This document shows, one piece after another, positions 10,448 to 21,454 of a stretch of 64,000 nt of DNA (its first letter is position 1; every line of letters begins with the position of its first letter). The translations under genes and the position numbers were made by a program. Below the pieces are notes generated by a model. It saw only the letters and a program-made list of their open reading frames with translations. It was not told where the DNA came from and searched no databases. The stretch is from Alentia gelatinosa. Lineage: Eukaryota; Annelida; Polychaeta; Phyllodocida; Polynoidae. The stretch lies in the NCBI GenBank assembly GCA_950022655.1, contig OX465587.1:30755716-30819715 (forward strand). Direction: 5' to 3'.

Positions 10448-11517
10448 CCAACTATCCATAGTGCACCAACATCTTAGCTCCCAGTTCTATTCAGAAAAAG
10501 AGCAGTTCAACTTCACTATTCTTTGTATTACACTGACTATACTCACCTGGATGTATGAGAATTTGAGCATTGAATTAATTCTAGACACCCTATAAAACAA
10601 TAAGTGAAGATCAGTGCTTTTTTTTAATAAAAAATTGCATCTACTAGGACAAGCTGTGAAGAGAAATAACAAAAACACAGAGTAAAAAAGTAGATATGTT
10701 TTATTTAGTTCTCACGTTAAGAACTCATGGCATTTGTATAAATATAGTCGCTTCTTGTAAACATATCAGCCTCGTAACCTGCCTTTCCTTTCATAATGGA
10801 TATCTTTATACATGTACTGAGAGTCCGATTTGCAGGAAATAGGCATAAAATGAAAAAAAACCCACAAAAATATGCCGGCTCCATTTCATCAATGTATCGC
10901 GCTCAATTACAAAACCTCCTATCATTGACATTGCACAATGTGAACACGTTAAGTATACGGACATAGCTGAGAGAGAAAACCTCGATACTTCTGACATCAC
11001 ATGCACGAAAGCTGCAATACAATTGCAGGGGTTAATAGGCGAAAGATAGGATGGACATTTGAGCATAGACATTCGCAGCAGAAAATCTCAGATCCTGTCT
11101 TATTTTGCCCATATTGAGATTATCCTTGTCTTATGGGGCCACACGTTGGGTACTCTATGAACGCCAGGATATACTCCTACAGATCTATTTATGCATTTTT
11201 ATTTCACAACGCAGGAAATAAGACGGTTTTTAATACACAAATCTCTGAAATTAAGAAAGATTAAAAATCACGAGATTTTTTCCCAAACAGACCTGTGAAG
11301 TAGTTATAGCAATTGCTGATCCTAGGGAGAGGAGAAATCGTATACATTGACTCTTGCCTCTGAGATTTACATCAATGAGTGTGTGTAATCACGTACAGCA
11401 CCATCAACTATTGTGAACATTCAAGTGTCACTAAGCGGGTGTTCCACTGGGCCGGCGGATGGCATGAAAAGTGCGCCAAATGGTGCTGTGCGGCGACTGG
11501 CAGGCGCCGGCCGTGTG
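10448..11517. other. Intergenic, no feature seen
   Basis: AT-rich, without repeats shared inside the window or any credible coding frame. At 11433-11460 a GGGTGTTCCACTGG end resembles the TTA-flanked element at 24926, but a partner end is uncertain. Confidence 0.3.
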
Positions 11518-11815
11518 AGCTCATTTTATCCTACCCCTCATATAAATCTCCACAGACTTAACATGGTGTAACTGTATGCCACGGTTATGGCATAAAATAT
11601 TTATATGCCACTGGTGACATGTGAAGTTAAAAACATGTGACAGGGTAGGATAAAATCTAAACATCATTCAATTTCACATAATTATTTATATGCCATTCGT
11701 TGTCTTCCGCTACAGATATCACTCAGCTCCGCTTCGTGATATCATGCTGCTAAGACAACTCACACCACATAAACAATCATATGAAGTTTCGTGATGTTTC
11801 ATGATAGTATTTATC
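11518..11815 (-). mobile_element. Foldback family C
   Basis: Near-copy of 40752-41045. Outer words TATCCTACCCC ... GGGTAGGATAAA flank a spacer with the AAACATCA(C/T) arms and the apex GATATCACTCAGCTCCGCTTCG. Minus-strand reading gives CGAAGCGGAGCTGAG. Arms pair over about 45 bp each. Confidence 0.7.
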
Positions 11816-11819
11816 ATTC

Positions 11820-12010
11820 ATCGTATTCAAAGGCCCCATTGAGAATGAATGGGGACTCAGTAAACCACGACCCATTGTATAAAACCTGTCAGATACCATA
11901 ACTGTGGCATATGGTTCCAGATCTGTCGTATACGGCCTCAAAGACATTGTATACGGGAAAATAGTTCCTTTGTGCTATAGAGTAAAGAAATAGTCCCTAT
12001 TATTAGACTC
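11820..12010 (-). repeat. Family A tail, inverted fragment
   Basis: CCCATTGAGAATGAATGGGG, ATTGTATAAAACCTGTCAGA and ATACGGGAAAATAGT are the reverse complement of the tail of 17760-17960. Confidence 0.65.
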
Positions 12011-12620
12011 TTTAATATGGCTGCCGGTGGCAGTGACCAGGCCCTTGGGTTTGTACTAAAGAAGAAACCAACACGTTTTGGTCTAAGTCGCCGTTCTCCA
12101 CAAGTTTGATGCGGAGTGATATGAATGAGGCCGAGCAAAAATTTACGTAGCATTCAAATGAGTTGGAGATCAATGACATTAACCAAAACGAGTTGCTTTC
12201 TGCATTTATCTCACCCCTGTACACACTAAAAGAATGGTCAACACACAGAATATAGACCATGGAGAATGAAATACTCGTAGGGGCATGGAGAACGAGTTCC
12301 CAATGTTAAGTCTATGGGACAAAAATACCAGGGGTGAGATAATAAGAAAGAAATTGATGAGTGTTCGCCATCGAGTTTGGAATGCGCAGTAATATGAACG
12401 AGGCGAAAGTCGGGTGAATATTCTGAAGCACTCCAAACGAAATGGTGAACAGGGACTCAGACCAAGCACGAATATGTTTCTGATTTTATCTTAGCCTGGA
12501 AATATTATCTCTATGTTACCCGTTGAGAACGAGTTACCGTTCTCGCAAGCCCGTTGAGAACGAGTTCATAATGCTAAGCCTATGGATGTTTACACCAGGC
12601 TAAGATAAAATTTAAGCTAT
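12011..12620 (+). mobile_element. Foldback family E, two adjoining copies
   Basis: Ends TTATCTCACCCC and GGGGTGAGATAA occur at about 12207 and 12332, and relatives at 12480-12610. Arms GGTCTAAGTCGCCGTTCTCC ... GGAGATCAATGACATTAACC fold. The inner block CCCAATGTTAAGTCTATGG is shared with all E copies. The copy at 39195-39500 has the same arms. Confidence 0.6.
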
Positions 12621-13094
12621 GTCTCTGTGACACGCATACTATGGCGCGGTGGAACACTCCCTTTACAGGCCTACAAAAAACGAGAGGTGGATGATGCAAG
12701 TAAAAGGCACTTGTGTCAGGCGTGTTTATCTACAAATAAACCTATCCTATGTATGTGCAACGACCATAAAAATGGATATTTATCCATACACATTATATCC
12801 CAATATAAAAATAGAAACACTTCATCATACATTCTCCCGGAAATATACACAAACTGTAAACATAAATAGTTTATATACAAGTACAATATACTTCACTCCT
12901 TGAAACGCATTGATAGTCCACCGTGTAGTCTGCTGTACAGAAACCTATGTTAAAATGAGTTCTCTTGCTGGTGCTATATATACATGAATATTCATATCTA
13001 AAAACAGATGTGCTAGATACGCCGAATCACTAACTCGTCCCTGTGCTCGTGATAAAGAAAGATCGCTATGTATCGTGTACATACATGTGTGTAC
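12621..13094. other. Intergenic AT-rich DNA, no gene
   Basis: Small open frames 12627-12903 in two frames have no family features. Confidence 0.3.
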
Positions 13095-13380
13095 AGTTTC
13101 ACCCCTGCTATTTTTTCCCAATGACCTTACATTGGGAACCCGTACACAACGCCCATGGGGTATTGTAAAAAATATACTTAATGGGTCATGACGGCACGAA
13201 CGTTAGCCAATCAGTATTAGGGGTGAGATCAAACCTGGACTGCACTTGATCCATATCCACTCATTTTGGTTTGCTACGTAACCTCACTTGGCTTTGCCTC
13301 GTGAGATTTCTCCACAACCAAAACTCATGGCATATGTTCAGTGGCTATGGATCTTCATGGAGTTCATTCTTACTAATTAC
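13095..13380 (-). mobile_element. Foldback family E copy
   Basis: TTTCACCCCTGCTATTTTT, ACATTGGGAACCCGT and AGGGGTGAGATCAAA, then arms GATCCATATCCACTCATTTTG ... CTCATGGCATATG with the apex CTCACTTGGCTTTGCCTCGT. Confidence 0.6.
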
Positions 13381-13946
13381 TGTACTGCTGTGTGAGATAC
13401 CAGAGTCTAGATACAAAATAAAGGCACTATTTCTTTGATCCCTAATGTTATTAATTGCACAGATGCTTGTCTGTTTTATTACTCCATCCTGTGCAGGTAA
13501 GTACAATTTTACCCAAGCATCAACCCTAGGCTAAATCCCATATGAATCACTGTTAGCACATGATGTTATTACATAATACCTTTTAAAACGACACATTCTG
13601 TTCTGCCACCAAGAAGTTAAAATAAGTTTTTTCTCCACAATATCCTGTAAGATATCATTGGTATTCACATTGGAAATGCAAGATATGTATCAGCGAAATG
13701 ATATTGAGGAATCAGAGGGTCATATCAACCCTTTATTGAACAACCTGGTAACTTCTTCAATAGCTGAGATATCGCTTAAATGTATACACCCCATCGTCTT
13801 TCTATTAAACGGTATGGGTCATCCTTTACAACTGAGTCGTCAGTATAAATGACACTTTATTATGATAGATCTGCATATTCAATGCCCATGGAGTATTGTA
13901 AAAAAAACAAAACTCAATGGGTGATGTAGTCAGAAACATTAGCCTG
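13381..13946. other. Intergenic, no gene
   Basis: No coding or repeat structure beyond an E-like CCCATGGAGTATTGTAAAA word at 13885. Confidence 0.3.
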
Positions 13947-14372
13947 CACAGTAGGCCGTACATGAATTTTAGGATATAGGGAGTGGAGGTCAGTAACCAT
14001 AAGAACGATGTGCACAGGTGTATAATAAAACCATGTACGGCACAGTAGGCCGTGCATGATTTTTAGGATATAGGGAGTGGAGGTCAGTAACCATAAGAAC
14101 GATGTGCACAGGTGTATAATAAAACCATGTACGGCACAGTAGGCCGTGCATGATTTTTAGGATATAGGGAGTGGAGGTCAGTTACCATAAGAACGATGTG
14201 CACAGGTGTATAATAAAACCATGTACGGCACAGTAGGCCGTACATGATGATTATTACGATATAGAGAGTGGAGGTCAGTAAGTACAAGAACGATGTGCAG
14301 AGGTGTATAATAAAACTATGTACGGCACAGTAGGCCGTACATGATCTTTACAATCTAGGGAATAGAGGTCAC
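13947..14372 (+). repeat. 94-bp minisatellite, 4.5 units
   Basis: Units start CACAGTAGGCCGT at 13947, 14041, 14135, 14229 and 14326. Each holds GTGGAGGTCAGTAACCATAA and ATAAAACCATGTACGG. The repeat ends three bases before the TAA-flanked MITE at 14376. Confidence 0.9.
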
Positions 14373-14375
14373 TAA

Positions 14376-14709
14376 GAGGGGGTGTCCATCTACTACGATT
14401 TTGCCAGGATTAACGCATCGGCGAGCTCTGCAACACACAAATAAAAATCATGGCGCAATCGTCGAGCTTGATGTCAATCAGTCAGGTTTTATCGCCCAGT
14501 TCTATGATGCGCTGAAGAAACCTGAATTGTAGGGTGACTACGAAATACAAAAATGTTTGAATTTTGTAGCGCGTTGTAGCGTGTCATAGCCCTATCAATG
14601 ATCTGTTGCAGAGCCTGGCCATGCGCTGTAATGTGCTACCAACATCGTAGCTTGTCGGGAGGTCTATCGTAGCACGTCATAGTCCATCGTAGTAGGTGGG
14701 AGGCATGTC
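14376..14709. mobile_element. TAA-flanked MITE in the TRIM 3' region
   Basis: TAA|GAGGGGGTGTCCATCTACTA on the left and TAGTAGGTGGGAGGCATGTC|TAA on the right; the interior repeats CGTAG words. A 3-bp TAA duplication and a GGGGGTGT start fit PIF/Harbinger-type elements (inferred). It lies about 75 bp beyond the TRIM stop, so it may be in the 3' UTR. Confidence 0.6.
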
Positions 14710-14784
14710 TAAGTACAAACACAACCTCCACAGGTGTATATATATATAACAAAGACCAAACACAAAGTCTCCAGAGTATCACAA

Positions 14785-15119
14785 CTAAGTGGTGCGCATC
14801 TCAATCTCACAATCCACTGTGCGGAACCACAGCTCCTTAGACGGGGGGCTGTCCCCGAAGTCGTTGCTGGCCACGACGTAGACGCGGTACCGGGTTCCTC
14901 GGCTCAGGCCCCGGAGCAGCAGCGAGGCGCGGCCCTTGGCGATGTCGGTGACTGGTACGGTCTGCCACTGCTTCTCAGACAGGCCTTTAAACATGGCCTC
15001 CTTGTAGTAGAGCGTCATGTTGCGCACGCGCACTGCCTCGTTGTACTTGACGACAATGGACGCTACCTGGTCGGACACCACGCAGTCGTCAGGCACCACT
15101 TCCGGTTCACGAGGGGCCT
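14785..15119 (-). CDS. TRIM protein exon 7: fibronectin type III domain and C terminus
   Basis: Acceptor TTGATTTTTCAG. The first two bases finish a split E codon (phase 1 from the exon at 17179), then residues about 298-407 and TAG at 14785. Visible FN3 features are VVPDDCVVSDQVASIVVKY, LYYKEA, KQWQTVPV, the SLLLRGLSRGTRYRVYVVA strand and ASNDFGDSPPS, which is the F-G loop with the typical N-x-G-x-S-P-S. The protein stops soon after FN3, so the B30.2/SPRY domain usual in MID1/TRIM9-type proteins is absent. No SPRY exon was seen to the left, and no clear AATAAA on this strand near the stop. Confidence 0.88.
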
Positions 15120-15319
15120 CTGAAAAATCAATAGGAAATGGAAGTTGATATATAAACTGTAGACATTTATCTTATATATACATGTAATACATCACCATAG
15201 CAGCACTGATAATAAAACTGATAGTAATAGATAGTAACACCGGTGGAGAACCTTAAGTACATTAATAGACATCACCAACTGTAAAGTAGAGGTCAATTCT
15301 CCTATATATGCTATAGAGG

Positions 15320-15805
15320 AAACTTATCAAAGTAAAGGGTCAGAGCTTGAATCGCACAGTAATTTACAAGACGAAGCCGCTTGGATTATGTAGATGGGAT
15401 CAAGCTCTGACCCTAAACTTGAATAAGTTTCTGAACTTATCTCACCCTTCACAATGACTAATGGGCTAACATTTATGGCATAATCCCCATTGGATATTTT
15501 TCCTTAATATCTCATGGGCGTTGGATATGAGTTCCCAATGTTACGTCTATATGTTATCATTACATAATTCATGTGGCTTCGCCTTGTGAATTACTACGCA
15601 ATTCAAACTCGATGGGATCGATCTCTGACCCTAGACTTGAATATGTTTTTGAATTCATCTCACCCTTCACACTGACAAATGGGCTATCATTTGTGACATA
15701 ATCCCCCTTAGGATATTTTCCCAAATTTCTCATGGGCATTGGATACGAGTTCCCAATGTTAAACGAGAAAAAACACCAGGGGTGAGATAAAATTGAGGAG
15801 ACCAT
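15320..15805. mobile_element. Foldback family E, doubled copy in TRIM intron 6
   Basis: Words GGGTCAGAGCTTGAATCGC, GATCAAGCTCTGACCC, TTATCTCACCC at 15438 and again at 15656, then GGGGTGAGATAA at 15780. The apex GTGGCTTCGCCTTGTG sits at 15572 with CTCG at 15609. Same arms as 51000-51165 and 60240-60380. Confidence 0.65.
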
Positions 15806-15821
15806 AGAAAGGTAGTTAAGT

Positions 15822-16375
15822 CATTACATTTCTCCACATGTTGTAGGAGATGAAAGACAAACTGAGGAACTTGAACAGTTCTGTCAGTATTTAGATGATA
15901 ATAAAGGCAGTAATGTCATTTCATTTCTCCACATGTTGTAGGAGATGAAAGACAAACTGAGGAACTTGAACAGTTCAGTCAGTATTTAGATGATAATAAA
16001 GGTAGTAAAGTCATTTCATTTCTCCACATATTTGGGATGGAAGGCAAACTGAGGAAATTTTTCTGTCCTGTCAGTATTGAGACATCAATAAAGGCAGTAA
16101 TGTCATTTCATTTCTCCACATGTTGTAGGAGATGAACGGCAAACTGGAGGGACTTGAACAGTTCTGTCACTATTGAGATGATAATAAAGGTGGTAAAGTC
16201 ATTTCATTTCTCCACATATTTGGGATGGAAGGCAAACTGAGGAAATTTTTCTGTCCTGTCAGTATTGAGACGGCAATAAAGGCAGTAATGTCATTTCATT
16301 TCTCCACATTCTGTAGGCAAACTGGAGGGACTTGAACAGTTCTGTCACTATTGAGAGGACAATAAATAGGCGTAT
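15822..16375 (+). repeat. 92-96-bp minisatellite, six units of two subtypes
   Basis: CATTTCTCCACAT recurs at 15827, 15922, 16017, 16109, 16205 and 16297. Subtype 1 continues GTTGTAGGAGATGAA, subtype 2 ATTTGGGATGGAA. They run 1-1-2-1-2-1, hinting at a dimeric higher-order unit. Confidence 0.85.
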
Positions 16376-16594
16376 AAGAGATGGACCTGACATGCTGAAG
16401 GGCTTCACCCTCAGGGTAGGGGACTCTTGTATTCATGTTCTCACCCTGCAGACATGTGGCCACACTTCACCTCACGAGGACATTGTATTCACCCTGTTGA
16501 CCTGGTTACTGAAGCATGCACCTCTCTGAAGGCACTCTCTTGACGGTTAGATTTGGGCGGAGGGACATGCGTGCCTGTGAATGATTTTTTGTTT

Positions 16595-16815
16595 GTTTGT
16601 TTGGTTTGATTTAACGTCCAGTCAACCATTATTATAGGTCCTTTCCAGACTTTCTCAAGGTTCCTTTACACCAGTAGGGTGGTGGTCGAATCTATGTGAT
16701 GAATTCAGGTAGAAATCTCACCCCTACACATTTACCGAGGTGAGAGTTCTTTTACTTGCCACACCACATAGACATGGTATGAGAAGGATGGCCTTTGTTA
16801 TAGCAGTAAATCAAT
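16595..16815 (-). repeat. tRNA-derived SINE, body and tail
   Basis: The reverse complement of the 1079-1330 copy; its tail here reads GGTTTGATTTAACGTCCAGT on the + strand preceded by GTTTGTTT units. The head is missing. Confidence 0.7.
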
Positions 16816-17178
16816 AAATGAAATTCAAACTGTTTGGAAATTGTTCAATATTCTCATGATATTATTTATTAATTTCCTGTTGGATTTCTTTGTCCGAATT
16901 TTGGTTGTTTATTATGAATTTACATATTTCTGTCTTAACCAATAAGATCAAGCTTTCAAAGTATTATTCATAAATTTCTAGAACCATGTGTCTTGACGTT
17001 GCTGTCAAGACCTGTTTGTGTTTGGTATGCTAAAAATTTTCAAGCTTTCAAAGTATGATGGTATGGCGCCATACCTGCACAGTATGGTGGTATGTCTCAA
17101 CTACCACTTACATAGCAGAGGTTGGTATTTGAAGTATTTTGAGGCATAGGTGTATAGTAGTAAATTACAATGACGCAC
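16816..17178. other. TRIM intron 6 (part), no feature
   Basis: AT-rich, with a local duplicate AAGCTTTCAAAGTAT at 16949 and 17042. Confidence 0.35.
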
Positions 17179-17312
17179 CTGTCTGGTAGGAGAGGGCCTT
17201 CCGGGGGTCGTCGATACAGGCCTGGACGTCACAGTCAAAGTCCTTCACCTTCAGGAAGGACTCCGGTGTAGGAAGGTCACTGGGGTCAGATTCCTTGAGG
17301 GCCTCTAGTTTT
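17179..17312 (-). CDS. TRIM protein exon 6: COS box
   Basis: 134 nt between acceptor TTTTACATCTCAG and donor GTGCGT. The first base completes the K codon of the micro-exon at 18163 and the last base opens the E codon of exon 7. It encodes 44 whole residues starting KLEALKES, with PTPESFLKVKDFDCDVQAC and DDPRKALSYQT. This is the C-terminal subgroup one signature (COS) region that follows the coiled coil in microtubule-associated TRIM proteins (MID1, TRIM9, TRIM36, TRIM46 and MuRF classes). COS plus FN3 suggests cytoskeletal association; that is family inference. Confidence 0.88.
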
Positions 17313-17554
17313 CTGAGATGTAAAACATGTACAGCTACATAAATATACTGTTACTCTCCTGATGGCATGGCAGTAATCTGAATGAAATCTAAGTCCTGAT
17401 TCAAGCGTATGCCATACATTATTGCAAAGACCATTTAAAAGAATCGAATTCAAGAAAAAGAGGACTTGATATATTATTCATCCAGGGACGTTCTCCATAC
17501 TATAACTACCACAGATAATACAGAACACCATAAGGCACTCAATACACACACATG

Positions 17555-17965
17555 CAATAAATAGACAATAATCGATGGTTTTTGTGGACAGGCGGCCGTA
17601 AACCACGAGAGGTTGACGCGTACTAATACACGAGCGCTAGCGAGTGTATTACGATGTCAACCTCGAGTGGTTTACAGAGCCGCCTATCCACAAAATCATC
17701 GTTTGTTGCATTTATTATCCATCTTTTCGGATAAATTATAACCAGTAATTGCCATATCACATGGTATAACAATAGGGACTATTTCCTTGCTCTATAGCAA
17801 AAGGGACTATTTTTCCCGTTTACCATGGCTTTGAGGCCGAATACCACAGGTTTGAATCCGTATACCACAGTTATGGTATCTGACAGTTTTTATACAATGG
17901 GTCGTGGTTTACTGAGTTCCCATACATTTTCAATGGGGGCTTTGTATACGATTGATAATAAAGGA
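17555..17965 (+). mobile_element. Foldback family A, most complete copy
   Basis: Foldback GACAATAATCGATGG to CCACAAAATCATCGTTTG with nested stems, then the tail GGTATAACAATAGGGACTAT ... ATGGTATCTGACAG ... ATTTTCAATGGGGGCTTTG. CGAG occurs at 17606, 17631, 17641 and 17664, all in + orientation inside inverted arms. The apex reads CACGAGCGCTAGCGAGTG. Confidence 0.75.
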
Positions 17966-18162
17966 TCTTATGTTTTAGACATTTCAGTCGATAGACCATC
18001 CATAATTTTGTTACATATTAGATATTGTGTATTAATGACCTGTGAGTGGTCAAGCGTGTTCAGGAATTGTTATACTATCATCAGCTAACTATACTGTATA
18101 GCAAATGATAATAAGGCTATATATATATATTGGAGTTTTATAATATTCAATGAAATACTTAC

Positions 18163-18182
18163 TTTCTGACAGCTTTTATAGT
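18163..18182 (-). CDS. TRIM protein exon 5: 20-nt micro-exon
   Basis: Between TTCTATATTTCAG and GTAAGTATTT. It encodes TIKAVR plus two bases of K and moves the frame from phase 0 to phase 2, exactly as needed to read the exon at 17179. TRIM genes commonly have a tiny exon (classically 23 nt) at this point; this one is one codon shorter. Confidence 0.85.
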
Positions 18183-18689
18183 CTGAAATATAGAATAACA
18201 AATGAATAATCACAAGGTACAATTTATACAATATTAAAATATTGTAAAGAAAAAAAAAGAGAACATATCTCTTAATTTTCTTCTATTATTCTGAATTTAA
18301 TTTTGTCTAGTGTAGTAAAAGTGAAAATGTCTGACCCATGTTGCTTCAAAACACCACGTTTTCACGCTGTATCGCCCCGCTTTCTGTGCACCTTCTAAGG
18401 CTGTGAGAACTAGTTCAGTAATAACACATTTACCCACCATTCTGCACTCATGTGGAGAGACGCGGTTCACGAGGTGACAGCATTACTGTGGAGACCGCCC
18501 TCCTGAGGGTTAAACACGGCCAGCGTCCTCAGTCTGTAAGTTCTCTTAGTTACCGTTCACTACGGCCCGTTTCTGACTACTACCTGGAATGCATGGCTCA
18601 CCCGTCCATGACCAGCCCAGCTGCTGGTACTGGGATAACCCCAACCCTCCCCATGTGGACTATGGGGCAAAGGACGATATTACTATATA
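18183..18689. other. TRIM intron 4 (part), no feature
   Basis: An open frame at 18452-18760 (+) has no recognisable domain and is not called. Confidence 0.3.
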
Positions 18690-18990
18690 CCTGTGGTAGT
18701 ATATCCTACACATACGACCCACTCCTACGTCGTATTTATATCCGTACGACACCTAGGTGACGTACTGGGTATGTATGTGGCGTACGGGGCATGTACGGCG
18801 GCCAGATCCAAAAACTCGCCCAGAAGCAAGGTTAGAAATTGGATATTTCAAGGTATATACTAATAATACGAAAACAGGTATACTGTGGCTGTATGAGATA
18901 AATACTTGGTAAAATTGACAATAAAACGAACCTCTGCCTTTTGCCACAGTAATCCTGTTTCCGTATGTATACTATACATAGACAATACTC
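18690..18990 (-). repeat. Dispersed repeat, inverted relative of 800-1078
   Basis: Shares GACACCTAGGTGAC, CAAAAACTCGCCCAGAAGCA, AATACGAAAACAGGTATACT and GATAAATACTTGGTAAAAT with 800-1078. Confidence 0.5.
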
Positions 18991-20160
18991 GATGGTTTTG
19001 ATGACAGGCGGCCGTAAACCACGAGAGGTTGACGCGCAGATATACACGAGCGCTAGTGCGAGAATTACGACGTCAACCGCGAGCGGTTTACAGAGTTTGT
19101 TGTACAGTAAAACCCCTCTTAAGGGGACACCCTCCGTTCCGGGCCAAGTGTCCCCTTAAGCGGGGTGTCCCCTTAAGCGGGGTTTTCAAGATGCCAGTGG
19201 TTATACAATAGAGAATACCTACATAAATGAAGGAAATGATGGTTATTAGGTTAAAAGGTTTATTAATAGATAAGCAAATAAATATAAATTATACAATATA
19301 AATGAATACAAATTAATATAAATGTACAACAAATTAAAAATAAATAGATAAAAGAGGTTGAAGATGGATATGCATTCCTTGTGAAATTTGCTCCTTTTTA
19401 CACCCCCGGTCAATGCCCCCCCCACCCCCCCCCTGTAACTTCTGAGAGAATTCAGCAGCCCTATAAGAGACTCACCGTGAGCCGCCCAGAGCCGCAACGG
19501 CTCACTGAATACCGTACCTTCAATGCCCCCAGCCTTCCCTGTGTCGCCCACCGCTAACCTGTAAGCGGACCTCTTACCTGGCACCTTCAGCAGGCGTGAA
19601 AATCGGCCATACTAATATCCGCTCACAGTCCACTCACAGTCTGTCCCGTACAAACTGGCACCATAAACTTGGATTTTCAGTGTTTTTGATATGATGTCCC
19701 GCAAAACTGTCCCCTTAAGCGGGGTTTTTAAGCATTTCTGTACCGAAAAACTGTCCCCTAAAGCGGGGTGTCCCCTTAAGCGGGGTGTCCCCTTAAGCGG
19801 GGTTAAAATAAACTCTTAATAGAGGGAAAAATTTCCGTTCCGAGCAAATTGTCCCCTAAAGCGGGGTGTCCCCTTAAGAGGGGTGTCCCGGAAGAGGGGT
19901 TTTACTGTATTTATTATCCATGTTTTGCTAATAAATCAAACCCAGAAATGATCATGTTAAAGGGTATAACAATAGGGACTATTGTTTTGCTGTTGCCCAA
20001 TAGCACAAAGGGACTTTTTTACCCTGTACACCATGGCTTTGAGGCCGTAAACGAAAGATCTGAATTCGTATATCACAGTTATGGTATCTGGCAGGCTTTG
20101 ACTAATTGGTGGTGGTTTGCTGAGTCCCCAATAAGCTCCGGGAAATGCCCAACTGTTCTC
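18978..20160 (+). repeat. Foldback family A split by a pogo-like MITE
   Basis: The left half 18978-19104 and the right half 19908-20160 are collinear with 17555-17965. The MITE at 19105-19907 lies between them. CGAG at about 19022 and 19080 keeps the direct-orientation pattern. Confidence 0.65.
19105..19907. mobile_element. Long (803-bp) pogo-like element
   Basis: TTTGTTGTA|CAGTAAAACCCCTCTTAAG ... GGGGTTTTACTG|TATTTATT. Comparison with intact family A (TTTGTTGCATTTATT) shows the TA duplicated. About 500 bp of extra interior (AT-rich block, C-run, GCCGCCCAGAGCCGC) separates two end blocks. No transposase frame is seen. Confidence 0.65.
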
Positions 20161-20164
20161 GGGA

Positions 20165-20290
20165 TGCTTGGTACTAAACGGAAACAGGGTTACTGTGGCT
20201 GTACGTGATAAATACACGGTCAAAATTGACGATCATTTGAAGCTATGCCGAAGGCAGAGGACTATCTAATCGTCAATTTTACAAAGTCTT
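20165..20290 (+). repeat. Short foldback
   Basis: GTCAAAATTGACGAT ... ATCGTCAATTTTAC with the apex GAAGCTATGCCGAAGGCAGAGG. Related words occur at 38870-38900. Confidence 0.45.
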
Positions 20291-20500
20291 TACCAACCTG
20301 CCTCTATAGTACTAAATAATAAGACAAACTCTTTTAACTGTTCAAGTATGAAAGTCTAGGGTCTATTAAATCATAGAACTAGTCATACTCTGACCACTTC
20401 TCTGATTGAATATGCCAAGGATAGTCTGAAGATTTGGAATAAACGAAATACTTCAAGATAATCCAAGAGACCCACTGAATAGAAGACCGCGGTGACTTAC

Positions 20501-20644
20501 GTTGACCTCCAGTTGTTCGTTTGACCTTGCCGCCTGCAGCAAAAGGTCGTCTGCTTCCTCCGTGACCTTGTTGAGATTCTCGAGACGTTCCCGCGCAGAC
20601 TCGAGGGCGATCTGCAGGAACTCGCTGTCACGGACGATGGTGCC
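20501..20644 (-). CDS. TRIM protein exon 4: coiled coil
   Basis: 144 nt, phase 0 to phase 0. Acceptor TTTTTGTGTCGTTCTCACAG, donor GTAAGT. Residues about 198-245 start GTIVRDSEFLQIALE and continue ARERLENLNKVTEEADDLLL to SNEQLEVN, a charged heptad-like helix without proline, as expected for the TRIM dimerisation coiled coil. With the exon at 31320 it replaces the single ~231-nt coiled-coil exon usual in TRIM genes. The acceptor lies at the edge of a 71-bp minisatellite that repeats the same acceptor sequence. Confidence 0.88.
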
Positions 20645-20985
20645 CTGTGAGAACGACACAAAAACAGGGTGTATAGATCTGACGTCATCTTAATATATCA
20701 TATTATAAATGTGCCCTGTGAGAATGACACACAATCAGGGTGTAGAGATCTGACGTCATCTTAATATATTATACTATAAACATGCCCTGTGAGAACGACA
20801 CACAATCAGGGTGTAGAGATCTGACGTCATCTCAATATATGATACTATAAACATGCCCTGTGAGAACGACACACAATCAGGGTGTAGAGATCTGACGTCA
20901 TCTCAATATATTATACTATAAACATGCCCTGTGAGAACGACACACAATCAGGGTGTAGAGATCTGACGTCATCTTAATATATTAT
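20641..20985 (-). repeat. 71-bp minisatellite containing the TRIM exon 4 acceptor
   Basis: Units start TGCCCTGTGAGAA at 20641, 20712, 20783, 20854 and 20925; a sixth, at about 21385-21425, is displaced by an insertion. The minus strand of every unit reads TGTCGTTCTCACAG|GGCA or a one-base variant, the genuine 3' splice site of exon 4. Confidence 0.9.
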
Positions 20986-21382
20986 TAGAGCGTGCTCGCA
21001 CGTTCTATATACGTTGCCTATGGAAGGTTAGAGTGGTCACATACAATTTCAGCGTGCTGAGAAAAAGCTATCCTTTCACTATACGTGTGCTATTTGCTGT
21101 GCTATTGGATACGGAGCAGGGTGCCAGTGTCTGAGGGTCTGAGAGGCATGCCCAACTGACCATGACCAATCACTCAAGACAGAAATACCTCATTGACCTA
21201 CTGGTGTTTGATATGTTTGGATCCTATAGATAGACTCTGGCAGTTACAGAATTGGCAAGTTTACTGGGTGCAAGTGGTTACAGAAAACGATCCATAGACT
21301 TAATGTAGCTCACACTTTTTGGTTATTACACATTTAAAATTGCACCTCATTCATCAATGATGAACATTCTATTTGCTCCTAG
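20986..21382 (-). mobile_element. About 397-bp insertion inside the 71-bp array
   Basis: It separates unit 5 from unit 6 of the array. The reverse complement aligns with 50440-50840 (CAGTAGGTCAATGAGG, GTGACCACTCTAACC, TATTTGCTC...). A deleted relative is at 34890-34985. A short AT target (TATTA-like) may be duplicated. Superfamily unknown. Confidence 0.65.
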
Positions 21383-21454
21383 TATTATAAATATGCCCTG
21401 TGAGAACCACACACAAACAGGGGGATCTTAGAAACAAATAGAAATACTGTCTGT

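Noticed and set aside
11432..12663. A single 1.2-kb element bounded by GGGTGTTCCACTGG and CGGTGGAACACTCCC
   Set aside because: The ends are suggestive, but flanking trinucleotides do not match (TAA versus TTA) and the interior is made of separately explained repeats.
15822..16375. Exon-like unit (TTGTAG acceptor followed by GAGATGAAAGACAAACTG)
   Set aside because: It lies on the strand opposite to the TRIM gene, is tandemly repeated, and units do not share an open frame with a donor.
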